Source of the DNA: Nitrospiraceae bacterium
GTDB lineage: Bacteria > Nitrospirota_A > Leptospirillia > Leptospirillales > Leptospirillaceae
Assembly (NCBI GenBank): GCA_028064945.1
Contig: JAPTWQ010000138.1
Coordinates: 1-14,911, forward strand
Length of the DNA: 14,911 bases
Direction: 5' to 3'
Positions within the stretch are counted from its first letter, which is position 1. Each line of letters starts with the position of its first letter. This document shows, in pieces, positions 7,775-14,017 of the stretch. Below the pieces are notes generated by a model. The model worked only from the letters and a program-made list of their open reading frames with translations. It was not told the origin of the DNA and made no database searches. A program made the position numbers and the translations under genes.

Positions 7775-8035
7775 TCAATATTCCCGGTAGAACCGGTACA
7801 CAGGTTTCATCGGATGTTCCGGCCAGACAACCGGGCCGGAGAGAAGCCGAAGAAGAACGCGCCAGGCGACCGGCAATGTCAGGCCGAATCGTTCAAGAAG
7901 TCCAAAAAATGCCACGCCAAGAAACGCGACTCCCAGTGTCCAGAGTCGCATATGAAAAAAGAAAATCAGGAGCGCGACCCCGGCCCGGGCATCGACCGGA
8001 CCGAGACGGGGAACTCCGGAGGCCCATCTCCACAT
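7775..8035 (-). CDS. icmT: IcmT/TraK-like small inner-membrane protein of type IVB secretion
   Basis: This 86-aa protein has the length and pattern of Legionella IcmT (R64 TraK). A short N-terminus with VDARAG leads into hydrophobic segments at about 19-29 and 33-47, with FFFHMRLWT between them, then FGLLERFGLTLPVAWR and a basic C-terminus. IcmT is a core Dot/Icm component; in Legionella it is tied to pore formation and effector export. The start ATG overlaps the dotB stop by one base (TGATG), and the dotB-icmT adjacency matches traJ-traK of R64. The identification is from memory of the family pattern. Confidence 0.75.
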   Translation of the reverse strand: MWRWASGVPRLGPVDARAGVALLIFFFHMRLWTLGVAFLGVAFFGLLERFGLTLPVAWRVLLRLLSGPVVWPEHPMKPVYRFYREY

Positions 8036-9150
8036 CAGGCGCCTCCTTCGATCGCCAGAAGGGAATCTTCGGCAATCAGACCAGCCTCATAGACACGCCG
8101 GGCATCCTGGGAGGCACTTTGTCCCCTTTTCGCAAGAATATCGCCGATCAGAAACGGCCAGTTGGACCAGGGTGAGGCCATGAGAGTTCTTTTGATATCC
8201 CGGTCGAACACGAGCCATTCCCGAACGGCCACCCGTCCGGAACCGTCGGCTTTCCGGATCAGCCTCTGGTGAACCAGAACCCTCATGGCGGCAAGGATCT
8301 TGGAAGCCACAGCATCCCGCTCGGGACCGGGAAAGGCCTCCGCCATGCGTCCGATGGTTTCTCCCACTCCGTTGGTGTGGATCGTCGTATAGGCGGTATG
8401 CCCGGTCTGACAAGCCAATACCGTGTTCGAGATCGTCTCCGCGTCTCGTGATTCGCCGACCAGGACCACATCCGGCTTTTGCCGGAGCATCTCCTCCACG
8501 GCCTTGCCAAAGGAGGGGTGATGGGTGGGAACCTCACTCTGGACGATGATTCCGGTTTCCCGAGTCTCGACCTTGTCGTAGACAAATTCGATGGGCGCCT
8601 CGGCAGTGGCGATATGGCATCCGCCCCGTTCAAGCTTTTCCCGAAGGATGGCGGCAAGGGCTGTACTTTTTCCGGATCCCGTGGCGCCTGCCACGCCGAC
8701 CAGACCGTCCAGGGGAAAAAGCGCGGCCACAAGTTCCGCAGGAAGCCCCATCGATTCGAGCGTCGGAGGCGTGTCGGGGATGCTCCGGAGAACGATCTTC
8801 AGATCCCGGGGACCGGACCGCCGGGTTCCCGTCGCATTGACCCGGAATCTCAAACGGGATTCCCTGCTCCCCAGGGAGACTTCGTAGGCAATATTTCGAG
8901 CCGTTCCGGAAGCCACCATCGAAGACGCGTTCGCCATGTCGATGGCGTTCAGAATGTCCGCGAGCTCAAAGGTCTTGATCGCTCTCGTCCCGACCGTCTC
9001 CCATCGTCCCCGGAGATAGGCCCTGACGGGAGATTCGGAAACCAGAAGAATGTCCGAGGCCCCGACCGATACGAGGGTTCTGAGCAGGGAATCGAGACTA
9101 TCCCGGTCATGCCGGACGGGATCGCGAAGTTCAGGAAGAGAAAGACTCAC
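8035..9150 (-). CDS. dotB: DotB/TraJ-type secretion ATPase (PilT-like family)
   Basis: This 371-aa hexameric AAA-type ATPase of the PilT/VirB11-like superfamily energises the type IVB transfer channel. Visible motifs are the N-terminal PAS-like entry ASDILLVSESPVRAYLRG (31-48), Walker A GATGSGKST (155-163), an Asp/Glu box AEAPIEF (183-189), Walker B VVLVGESRDAET (228-239) and a His box TGHTAYTTIHTN (249-260). No catalytic residue appears lost. The start is GTG 9150, overlapping the dotC stop as GTGA. The dotD-dotC-dotB-icmT order identifies it as DotB (R64 TraJ) rather than a pilus-retraction PilT. Confidence 0.92.
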   Translation of the reverse strand: MSLSLPELRDPVRHDRDSLDSLLRTLVSVGASDILLVSESPVRAYLRGRWETVGTRAIKTFELADILNAIDMANASSMVASGTARNIAYEVSLGSRESRLRFRVNATGTRRSGPRDLKIVLRSIPDTPPTLESMGLPAELVAALFPLDGLVGVAGATGSGKSTALAAILREKLERGGCHIATAEAPIEFVYDKVETRETGIIVQSEVPTHHPSFGKAVEEMLRQKPDVVLVGESRDAETISNTVLACQTGHTAYTTIHTNGVGETIGRMAEAFPGPERDAVASKILAAMRVLVHQRLIRKADGSGRVAVREWLVFDRDIKRTLMASPWSNWPFLIGDILAKRGQSASQDARRVYEAGLIAEDSLLAIEGGA

Positions 9151-9977
9151 TTTTCGTCCACCTCTCTCACCTCAAGCGATTTCCAGTGTTCCGACGCGGT
9201 AAATCGGGCCGGTCTCGTGATCCGGAGAACCGTATCCCCTATTTCGAGAACTTCACCCGTCCGCAGAGTGGCGGCCGGAGATCGTGCCCATGTAGGCCGG
9301 TCGATCTGGCCGGAGAGCGTCAGTTCATAAAAACGGATTCTTCCCTCGATCGCCCTGACAAGCCGTCGCATTCCGATCCGGAACGCCTGATCGGAGAGTC
9401 GCTCTCCGGCATTCCATCCCCTGTCCGTCCATTTTTTCCAAAGTTTTTTCTCCTTCGAATTTTTGGGAAGGAGAAGGGAATTGACCTTTTTCGGCGTCCC
9501 AGGAGAAAGGATCAGATAATCCCGGAAGGTGGGAGAAATGGAAATAATCCGGGCCGGCTCATGAATGCGATAGGACACGAGCGTCGAGTCCGATGAGGTT
9601 CTGCCTTCAAGCTTGAAGGCCCTCTTCCCGACATCGACCGAAGGCAGAAGCACATGCTCGTCCGTGGACAGAAACGGCCGGAAGCTGAAGACCCGGTCGA
9701 GGAGGAATGACTCCTTCCTGAGCCAACGGTTCCGAAGACTGGTTTTTCTGGCATACCCGGTCTGGGCGCCCCACGACATGGCCGCTTTTTTTTGGGCTGA
9801 CTGGCGAAGCGCCCGCTTCCGGAGCTTGTCGTCCGGCTTTACTGGATGTTCGGCCTGTCCGAGGGTCGGGAGCGTCTGGCGGGAATTCGCACCGGAAGGC
9901 AAACCGGCGGCAAATGCGATTTTTGGCCAGAGGCAAAGGGAAAGAGCAAGGAACGACATGGCAAGCCTATTTTTCAT
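9147..9977 (-). CDS. dotC: DotC/TraI-type outer-membrane-core protein
   Basis: This 276-aa protein matches the DotC (R64 TraI) family. An N-terminal helix with R.LRQSAQKKAAMSWGAQTG is followed by LLDRVFSFRPFL, then LLPSV, SYRIHEPARIISISPTFRDYL near the middle, KLWKKWTDRGWNAGE, and a basic helix before the C-terminal beta region. DotC works with DotD and DotH in the outer-membrane core of the type IVB system. The start ATG overlaps the dotD end by 11 nt. It has a signal peptide (MKNRLAMSFLALSLCLWP, probable cleavage after AFA at 23) but no proper lipobox Cys, whereas Legionella DotC is a lipoprotein. Confidence 0.85.
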   Translation of the reverse strand: MKNRLAMSFLALSLCLWPKIAFAAGLPSGANSRQTLPTLGQAEHPVKPDDKLRKRALRQSAQKKAAMSWGAQTGYARKTSLRNRWLRKESFLLDRVFSFRPFLSTDEHVLLPSVDVGKRAFKLEGRTSSDSTLVSYRIHEPARIISISPTFRDYLILSPGTPKKVNSLLLPKNSKEKKLWKKWTDRGWNAGERLSDQAFRIGMRRLVRAIEGRIRFYELTLSGQIDRPTWARSPAATLRTGEVLEIGDTVLRITRPARFTASEHWKSLEVREVDEK

Positions 9978-10581
9978 AAACCCGCCCTTCTTGCGTTTTG
10001 CTCGTTCTGGAGGGAATGGGTGGCGGATAGATCAGGTCGATCTCCCGACCCTCGGGCCGAAGAACAATCCATGCGGCAGGTGTTATCTGCACGCCGGCAT
10101 CCCGAAGGATGTCGTAAAGAGGCTCTTTTTTCGACCGTATTTCGATCATGGGTTGGGACGCCGGTCTCTTGCCGACCGTCTTCACATTCCAGCGAACGGT
10201 TTTTCCAAGGTGCCGGAGAAAGGGTTCCACTGGTCCGACATATTTGATGGTGAAGCGTCGTCCCATGATCCCCGCTTTCTGATTCCGGGAGATGCCGAGA
10301 GCTTGCGGGGGAAGATGACTCTGGTACGCCAGGAGCCGGTCCCAATCCCGCGAGATGCGCAAGGCGGCGATGGACAGGATCTTCGGTGCGGAATCGTCCT
10401 GAAGGATGGTTTTGTCCTTTTCCTTGAAAGAGACAGACGATGATGCGCAGCCGGTCAAAACAGAAAAACAAACCGACAAAAACAGGGGCACAAGGACAAA
10501 ACAACGTCGTTTTGCCCTCTCCTTTTGTCCAGTCCGCCATTTTTTTGTCCCGTACGTCATATATTTTGTCCACTCCGTCAC
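9967..10581 (-). CDS. dotD: DotD/TraH-type lipoprotein of type IVB secretion
   Basis: This lipoprotein has a lipobox ending in VLTGC and a mature domain of the DotD (R64 TraH) type. The pattern runs RFTIKYVGPVEPFLRHLGKT, then VRWNVKTVGKRP, a conserved DILRDAGVQITPAAWIVL and a final LIYPP. In this family the fold is secretin N-domain-like and helps build the outer-membrane ring with DotC and DotH. Start choice: a TTG at 10611 extends the frame, but a candidate promoter places the transcript start near 10608. GTG 10581 has GAGG 7 nt upstream and is preferred; ATG 10560 is also possible. All three give a long basic leader. The first codons overlap the TTTTGTCC repeats listed separately. It is the first gene of the long operon. 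Confidence 0.82.
   Translation of the reverse strand: MTEWTKYMTYGTKKWRTGQKERAKRRCFVLVPLFLSVCFSVLTGCASSSVSFKEKDKTILQDDSAPKILSIAALRISRDWDRLLAYQSHLPPQALGISRNQKAGIMGRRFTIKYVGPVEPFLRHLGKTVRWNVKTVGKRPASQPMIEIRSKKEPLYDILRDAGVQITPAAWIVLRPEGREIDLIYPPPIPSRTSKTQEGRVYEK
10410..10571. repeat. TTTTGTCC octamer cluster in dotD leader and 5' coding region
   Basis: TTTTGTCC occurs at 10410-10417, 10523-10530, 10543-10550 and 10564-10571 on the plus strand and inverted (GGACAAAA) at 10494-10501. The three right-hand copies are 20 and 21 bp apart, about two helical turns. On the minus strand the two copies nearest the promoter share more than the octamer (GGACAAAA, then A.ATG.CG.AC). The 20-bp step is not a multiple of three, so the repetition is not a protein repeat. 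Confidence 0.75.
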
Positions 10582-10603
10582 CCCACTACCTCGCTTGAAT
10601 GTA

Positions 10604-10631
10604 TTGGCCAATTCATCTAAACATTAATAAT
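10604..10631 (+). promoter_or_regulatory. Candidate sigma-70 promoter for the EAL gene
   Basis: TTGGCC (10604-10609; 4 of 6 to TTGACA) is separated by 16 bp from AATAAT (10626-10631; 5 of 6 to TATAAT). The expected start site near 10638 falls inside the inverted repeat at 10629-10650, so a protein bound there should repress. This rests on sequence resemblance only. Confidence 0.4.
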
Positions 10632-10643
10632 GGTATTAGTCAA
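10615..10643 (-). promoter_or_regulatory. Candidate sigma-70 promoter for the dotD-pilQ operon
   Basis: On the minus strand TTGACT (10643-10638; 5 of 6) is followed after exactly 17 bp by TTAGAT (10620-10615; weak, 3 of 6). The -35 lies in the centre of the inverted repeat, so the same operator could control both directions. The predicted start site near 10608 would exclude the upstream TTG 10611 as the dotD start. Confidence 0.4.
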
Positions 10644-10650
10644 TACCATT
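10629..10650. promoter_or_regulatory. Perfect inverted-repeat operator between divergent operons
   Basis: AATGGTATT (10629-10637), spacer AGTC, AATACCATT (10642-10650) form a perfect 9+9 bp palindrome. It lies between dotD and the EAL gene and overlaps candidate promoter elements on both strands. The A/T-rich arms and short spacer suit a dimeric HTH or RHH repressor rather than a transcription terminator. Confidence 0.75.
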
Positions 10651-10677
10651 TAAAAAATAAATAGAGAGAAGGATAAA

Positions 10678-11466
10678 ATGTCCTATTCGTTCGAGGAATC
10701 TCTTTCGGGATCCTGTCTGCACTGGCAACCCATTGTCGATCTCAAAACCGGACAAACCGTCGGGGCGGAAGCCCTATTCCGGCCTCTGGCCGGAACCCCG
10801 GTCGAGATGTTGATCCAGATTGAAAGAACGGGGGAGTGGGAAGAGTTCACCAGATGGGAAATGGAACAGGTCGCATCCGATCTCTCTGGTCTCCCTCCTG
10901 GGGACGAACCTTTTTTGGCCTTCTTCAATCTTTCGCCCAGGCAATGCGTGTCTTCGTTTCTTTTCCCCTGGCTATCCCGTTTCCCCTCCCGGATCGTGCC
11001 AGTTATCGAAGTACTGGAGGAATCTCTTGAACCCTCCGAGTTATCGGTTCTTGTCGAGGCGAAACGTAGGGGATTCGGAATTGCGATTGATGACTTTGGG
11101 ACAGGACATTCCAATATCTCACGACTTCTGGACCTGTCCGTCGACTTCGTGAAAATTGACCGGAAACTCATTCAGGCAACGGATAGAAATGACAGGAATC
11201 TTGTCGAAGGCGTTGTGCGAGCAATTGGGAGGACTGAGATCAGTGTTCTGGGGGAAGGGCTCGAAACCGAGGAGCATGTCCATTTTGCGGGAAAGATCGG
11301 ATGCGCCTCAGGGCAAGGCTGGTTTTACGGAAAACCGGTACCGATCGGAGAATTTTCCCGAGAGCTGAGCAGGGAAAAATTGAAAAAAAGCGCTCTCTTC
11401 GGTATCGTTAGCGAAAATGGAATGAATGGTATTCATAACTACCAAGCTGGGAGAAAAACGGATTGA
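10678..11466 (+). CDS. Stand-alone EAL-domain c-di-GMP phosphodiesterase
   Basis: This 262-aa protein consists of an EAL domain without GGDEF, PAS or membrane segments, so it is cytoplasmic. EAL-family residues needed for catalysis and metal binding are visible: E31 in EALFR, N84 in FNLSP, a Glu in VIEVLEE (111 or 114), D138-D139 in DDFGTG, K159 in VKID, E193 in GEGLET and Q213 in GQGW. It should therefore hydrolyse c-di-GMP to pGpG. The ATG has AAGGA 5-6 nt upstream. It is divergent from the transfer operon across the shared operator, and its stop overlaps the TTG of the HTH gene by TTGA, suggesting a two-gene regulatory operon. The last 30 residues extend past the domain. Confidence 0.9.
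   Translation: MSYSFEESLSGSCLHWQPIVDLKTGQTVGAEALFRPLAGTPVEMLIQIERTGEWEEFTRWEMEQVASDLSGLPPGDEPFLAFFNLSPRQCVSSFLFPWLSRFPSRIVPVIEVLEESLEPSELSVLVEAKRRGFGIAIDDFGTGHSNISRLLDLSVDFVKIDRKLIQATDRNDRNLVEGVVRAIGRTEISVLGEGLETEEHVHFAGKIGCASGQGWFYGKPVPIGEFSRELSREKLKKSALFGIVSENGMNGIHNYQAGRKTD
11425..11446. promoter_or_regulatory. Second, degenerate copy of the operator ahead of the HTH gene
   Basis: AATGGTATT (11425-11433), spacer CATA, ACTACCAAG (11438-11446): the left arm is identical to the operator at 10629-10650, the spacer is again 4 nt, and the right arm matches at 6 of 9 positions including the TACCA core. It ends 16 nt before the TTG start of the HTH gene, within the 3' end of the EAL gene. Confidence 0.5.
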
Positions 11467-12170
11467 CACCACTGGAGCTTTCAAAACTCGCCCGAATATT
11501 GGTTGATCTTTCTGATCGCCCGGTTCTCTATTGGGCCAGCGTCTGCGGGTTCCACCCTTCGAACCTCTCGAATTGGCTTCGGGGCAGAGAGACGCTTTCC
11601 GAGGAAAACGTTGCCCGCCTTCTCTCCACTCTCTCCCTTGATCCCGACACCCTGAAATTGGACCCCTCCAGGGTCCATGTCTGGATCGTGGCGCTTCATG
11701 AACCGGAGACACTGGCATCCGCTGCGGAGGCGTTTCTCGAAGCGGATATTACGATGACCCTGGTATCTCCGTATCCGGATGGCCCCGCCTCTCTCTCACA
11801 GGCACCACAGGCGGCTCTTCTCAGATCGGGAAATATCCGGATTGTCCTTTTAAGAAAACTCTTTCCCGCAAAAATGAGCGAATTTCCATTGTCCCAGAAA
11901 GCGGGAACTCCGTGGATCCGACCCTCGCAGATCCCTGGAGCCAGATGGAAAGCAACGGAAATACCCTCTGAAGAAGATGCCCCACCACTTCTGGTTCCTG
12001 GCCCCTTCCTGTTCGACCTCGTTCTGGGGAACGTCTCGATCGAGACGTTCGACACGCTGATGGACAAGACTACCGCCTGGGAATGGAAAGACGTCGAAGC
12101 GCTCGCCAAAAAGCTTGGGGTGACTGCCCGGGAAATCGCGGAAATGATCCAGGAACGAAGTTCCAGTTAA
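11463..12170 (+). CDS. Putative HTH transcriptional regulator
   Basis: This 235-aa soluble protein has an N-terminal helix-turn-helix-like region (about 20-56; YWASVCGFHPSNLSNWLRGR then a SEENVARLLSTL helix), resembling XRE-type repressors. A middle alpha/beta region (71-135, VHVWIVALHE ... IRIVLLRKLF) could be a ligand or dimerisation domain. The C-terminal helices (205-230) contain a second HTH-like stretch (DVEALAKKLGVTAREIAEMI). The start is TTG 11463, overlapping the EAL stop as TTGA, with GGGAG about 9 nt upstream. Genetic linkage suggests it binds the inverted repeats at 10629 and 11425, controlling the transfer operon and itself. I do not recognise a named family. Confidence 0.7.
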   Translation: MTPLELSKLARILVDLSDRPVLYWASVCGFHPSNLSNWLRGRETLSEENVARLLSTLSLDPDTLKLDPSRVHVWIVALHEPETLASAAEAFLEADITMTLVSPYPDGPASLSQAPQAALLRSGNIRIVLLRKLFPAKMSEFPLSQKAGTPWIRPSQIPGARWKATEIPSEEDAPPLLVPGPFLFDLVLGNVSIETFDTLMDKTTAWEWKDVEALAKKLGVTAREIAEMIQERSSS

Positions 12171-12173
12171 AAT

Positions 12174-12446
12174 TTAAGAGAGGGCATCGCGAAGAGTTTT
12201 GCCAGCAGAAAACTTTGGAACGGTCTTGGCGGGAATATCCAAAGCGAGGCCGGTTTTCGGATTGCGGCCGGTACGAGCTTCCCGCTTGACTGTTTCGAAC
12301 GTGCCGAAGCCAACGAGTGTCACTTTTTCCCCATTCTTCAGAGAATTTTCGATAGTTGCCAGAAACCCGTCGACAACCGCTTGAACGTCTTTTTTGGAAA
12401 GGTTGGAAGACTCAGAGACTGATGAAACTAATTCTGTCTTGTTCAT
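12174..12446 (-). CDS. hup: HU-family nucleoid DNA-binding protein
   Basis: This 90-aa protein is a complete HU/IHF-family histone-like protein. MNKTELVSSVSESSNLSKKD opens the helical dimerisation half, and GFGTFETVKREARTGRNPKTG carries the conserved beta strand and the DNA-intercalating RNP arm tip. KTVPKFSAGKTLRDAL closes it. HU binds and bends DNA non-specifically and helps recombination, replication and relaxation complexes. The ATG has AAGGAG 5 nt upstream. It is convergent with the HTH gene, with only 3 nt between stop codons and no terminator seen. The lack of IHF-specific features favours HU. It may be a host or element-borne paralogue. Confidence 0.93.
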   Translation of the reverse strand: MNKTELVSSVSESSNLSKKDVQAVVDGFLATIENSLKNGEKVTLVGFGTFETVKREARTGRNPKTGLALDIPAKTVPKFSAGKTLRDALS

Positions 12447-12617
12447 TGAAACTCCTTGGTAGGCGGGTGATTGGACAGGACTAACAATATGGCAGGTCCC
12501 ATAAAACAGAAAATAATGGAATTTCCTTAAATCTCCTTCTTTAAACTGAAAAATGATTGTCCGAGCGACTTAGATCATTGTTTGGACTCCGTTGAAATAA
12601 TAAGGAGGGCAGAGTTC

Positions 12618-13181
12618 ATGGTAAAACAAACAAAGGCCTCGGACCTTAGCGAGAGCGCAGTTGTGGAGCGGGCTAAATCATTGGGCAACAGGTGGATGGG
12701 GGCTGTGTTACTTCAGCATGATCGCATCCGTAAACCACGTCCACAGGACAAGGCATTCCATCCATTTCGCAGTGACCTCTTCAACGAGGCTGATGTCCAT
12801 TTCTTAGTGATAGCTTTGTCCCGACTTCGCAAAATCGCCACTACGCTAGTCCATGCACCCCAAGTGTGGGATTCTGTTGACACGGCAATAAAGGATTTTG
12901 ATGCTAAGATTCCATGGCTCAAGCGCTTACGCGACGTTTTCGAGCATTTGGAAGACTATGCCGTTGACTCCAACCTGCGGAAGACTACTACCTCCCGCCG
13001 GGAACTTCAAGTGTGGTCTGCTGATGAGAATGGCATGAAGTGGCTTGGCTATGATATTGACTGGAATAAAGCGACGTTAGCTGCGGCGGATCTATATGCA
13101 GCGTTGAAAAATGTATACGATCATTATCCTCGCAAAGAAAATTCCCTGATAAATAACCCACCTGAGGGAGCTTCGTGCTGA
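12618..13181 (+). CDS. Hypothetical protein, HEPN-like R-x4-H motif
   Basis: This 187-aa protein belongs to no family I recognise. It is predicted mostly helical and soluble. Residues about 55-125 carry ALSRLRKIATTLVHAP, then a Trp/Lys/Arg-rich helix and RDVFEHLEDYAVD, with an R-x4-H arrangement like HEPN ribonuclease families; that similarity is weak. ATG 12618 is chosen over the in-frame TTG 12582 because AAGGAGGG sits 8 nt upstream. Codon use (more GCT, AAA, GAT and CTT; fewer TCC and CGG) differs from the neighbouring operon, suggesting separate ancestry. A hairpin terminator overlaps its stop codon, so it is probably monocistronic. Confidence 0.7.
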   Translation: MVKQTKASDLSESAVVERAKSLGNRWMGAVLLQHDRIRKPRPQDKAFHPFRSDLFNEADVHFLVIALSRLRKIATTLVHAPQVWDSVDTAIKDFDAKIPWLKRLRDVFEHLEDYAVDSNLRKTTTSRRELQVWSADENGMKWLGYDIDWNKATLAAADLYAALKNVYDHYPRKENSLINNPPEGASC

Positions 13182-13208
13182 ATATAGATGCATATTCGGC
13201 TGGTTTTT
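13177..13208 (+). terminator. Rho-independent terminator of the 187-aa gene
   Basis: GCTGAATAT (13177-13185) and ATATTCGGC (13192-13200) pair over 9 positions (one G-U) around a 6-nt loop. TGGTTTTT follows immediately. The 5' arm includes the TGA stop codon. Confidence 0.65.
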
Positions 13209-13232
13209 GTTAGTGGGGAAGGGCAAGAAATT

Positions 13233-13257
13233 TCCAACCTAAAAATGTCAGGTTGGA
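13233..13257. repeat. Perfect 8-bp inverted repeat
   Basis: TCCAACCT (13233-13240) and AGGTTGGA (13250-13257) with a 9-nt loop form a perfect stem. No T-run follows, so this is not a typical terminator. It could be an operator, a mobile-element end or an RNA hairpin. Confidence 0.6.
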
Positions 13258-13329
13258 GTCTAAGACCCAGACTGGATGCTGTCAAACAATGCGAAAAAGG
13301 ACCCTATTCTGACGCGTTTTGCCCCTGTG

Positions 13330-13341
13330 CCTGACGTCAGG
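13330..13341. promoter_or_regulatory. 12-bp perfect palindrome upstream of the exported-protein/efflux genes
   Basis: CCTGACGTCAGG is self-complementary over all 12 bases and lies in the leader of the Cys-rich protein and TolC-family genes, so it may be an operator. No cognate regulator is visible in the window. Confidence 0.4.
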
Positions 13342-13520
13342 ATGGGGTATACTTCAAAATGACACACAGAATCCCCTCGAAAAAACGATCCGTATTCCGT
13401 TTAAATAAGGACTTCCCCCGACATCATTACTCACAACTCAGGCCAGGAAGAATACTGAGCACTCTCTCCGGGCGCATATTTGGATTGACAAAGGACCTGA
13501 AAGCGGTCCAGAATGGCCCC

Positions 13521-13958
13521 ATGAGATACCTTTGGCTATTTAAAAAAAGCATTTTCTTGGTTGTTCTTCTTGTCGGTCTGCTCTTTTTTCTGTGCAGGGC
13601 AGGGGAGGCTCCCGTCGCTCAGGCCATGACACCATCAATGGCCATGATGGGTGGCCATAGTCTCAAATCCAAAAGTGCGATGCCCTCTTCCTGTCCGATG
13701 AAGGGGACTCTTCCCTGTTGCCACGGAAAGAACAGTGTCGCCCTTTGTCAGGCCTCTCTGTGTGACTTATGCGTTCTGTCGGTCTCTGGAGAGGGAAACA
13801 CCCCCTCCCTCTCGCGCATTTGGCCTCCGGCGCTCCCGATCGTCGCAGATTCTTCTCCAAAACAACCGATTATCAGAATGAAGACCAAACCCTCTCATCC
13901 TTTGTTTCCAGACAAACTTTCCTTCTTCCCCCCGGTTAGCCGTCCCCTTTTGATCTGA
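13521..13958 (+). CDS. Cysteine-rich exported protein upstream of efflux gene
   Basis: Read from ATG 13521, this 145-aa protein has a classical signal peptide: basic MRYLWLFKKS, hydrophobic IFLVVLLVGLLFFLC, and cleavage after AQA at 35. The mature part begins with a Met-rich stretch (MTPSMAMMGGH). Six cysteines follow in the pattern C-x7-CC-x8-C-x4-C-x2-C (58, 66, 67, 76, 81, 84) with an adjacent His, then a Pro-rich tail. Met and Cys/His clusters suggest periplasmic metal (copper- or silver-like) binding, by inference. No ribosome-binding site is strong, and ATG 13359 in the same frame is an alternative start that would bury the signal peptide. A TolC-family gene follows after 59 nt. Confidence 0.6.
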   Translation: MRYLWLFKKSIFLVVLLVGLLFFLCRAGEAPVAQAMTPSMAMMGGHSLKSKSAMPSSCPMKGTLPCCHGKNSVALCQASLCDLCVLSVSGEGNTPSLSRIWPPALPIVADSSPKQPIIRMKTKPSHPLFPDKLSFFPPVSRPLLI

Positions 13959-14017
13959 GATTACCCAGTTCTGAAAACTTCGGATTTTCACGTCGTTTTT
14001 GAACTCGGGGAGGTCTT

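Larger units (their letters stand above)
13182..13520. other. Intergenic spacer with inverted repeats
   Basis: This 339-nt stretch has no convincing gene. It contains the distal part of the terminator, an 8-bp inverted repeat at 13233-13257 and a 12-bp palindrome at 13330-13341. An in-frame ATG at 13359 would extend the next gene upstream by 54 basic residues, but it lacks a clear ribosome-binding site. Confidence 0.6.

Noticed and set aside
7453..9330. Long plus-strand open frames opposite parM and dotB
   Set aside because: The minus-strand frames carry complete ATPase motifs; these frames are high-GC antisense shadows.
10498..10513. AAAACAACGTCGTTTT near-palindrome
   Set aside because: One mismatch in eight, inside dotD coding sequence and partly built from the octamer repeats; not kept as a separate site.
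10582..10611. TTG 10611 as the dotD start
   Set aside because: No good ribosome-binding site, and the candidate promoter would start transcription about there; GTG 10581 or ATG 10560 fit better.
12165..12180. Bidirectional terminator between the HTH and HU genes
   Set aside because: Only 3 nt separate the stops and no stem with T-run is visible.
12582..12617. TTG start 36 nt upstream for the 187-aa gene
   Set aside because: AAGGAGGG is placed ideally for ATG 12618 and not for the TTG.
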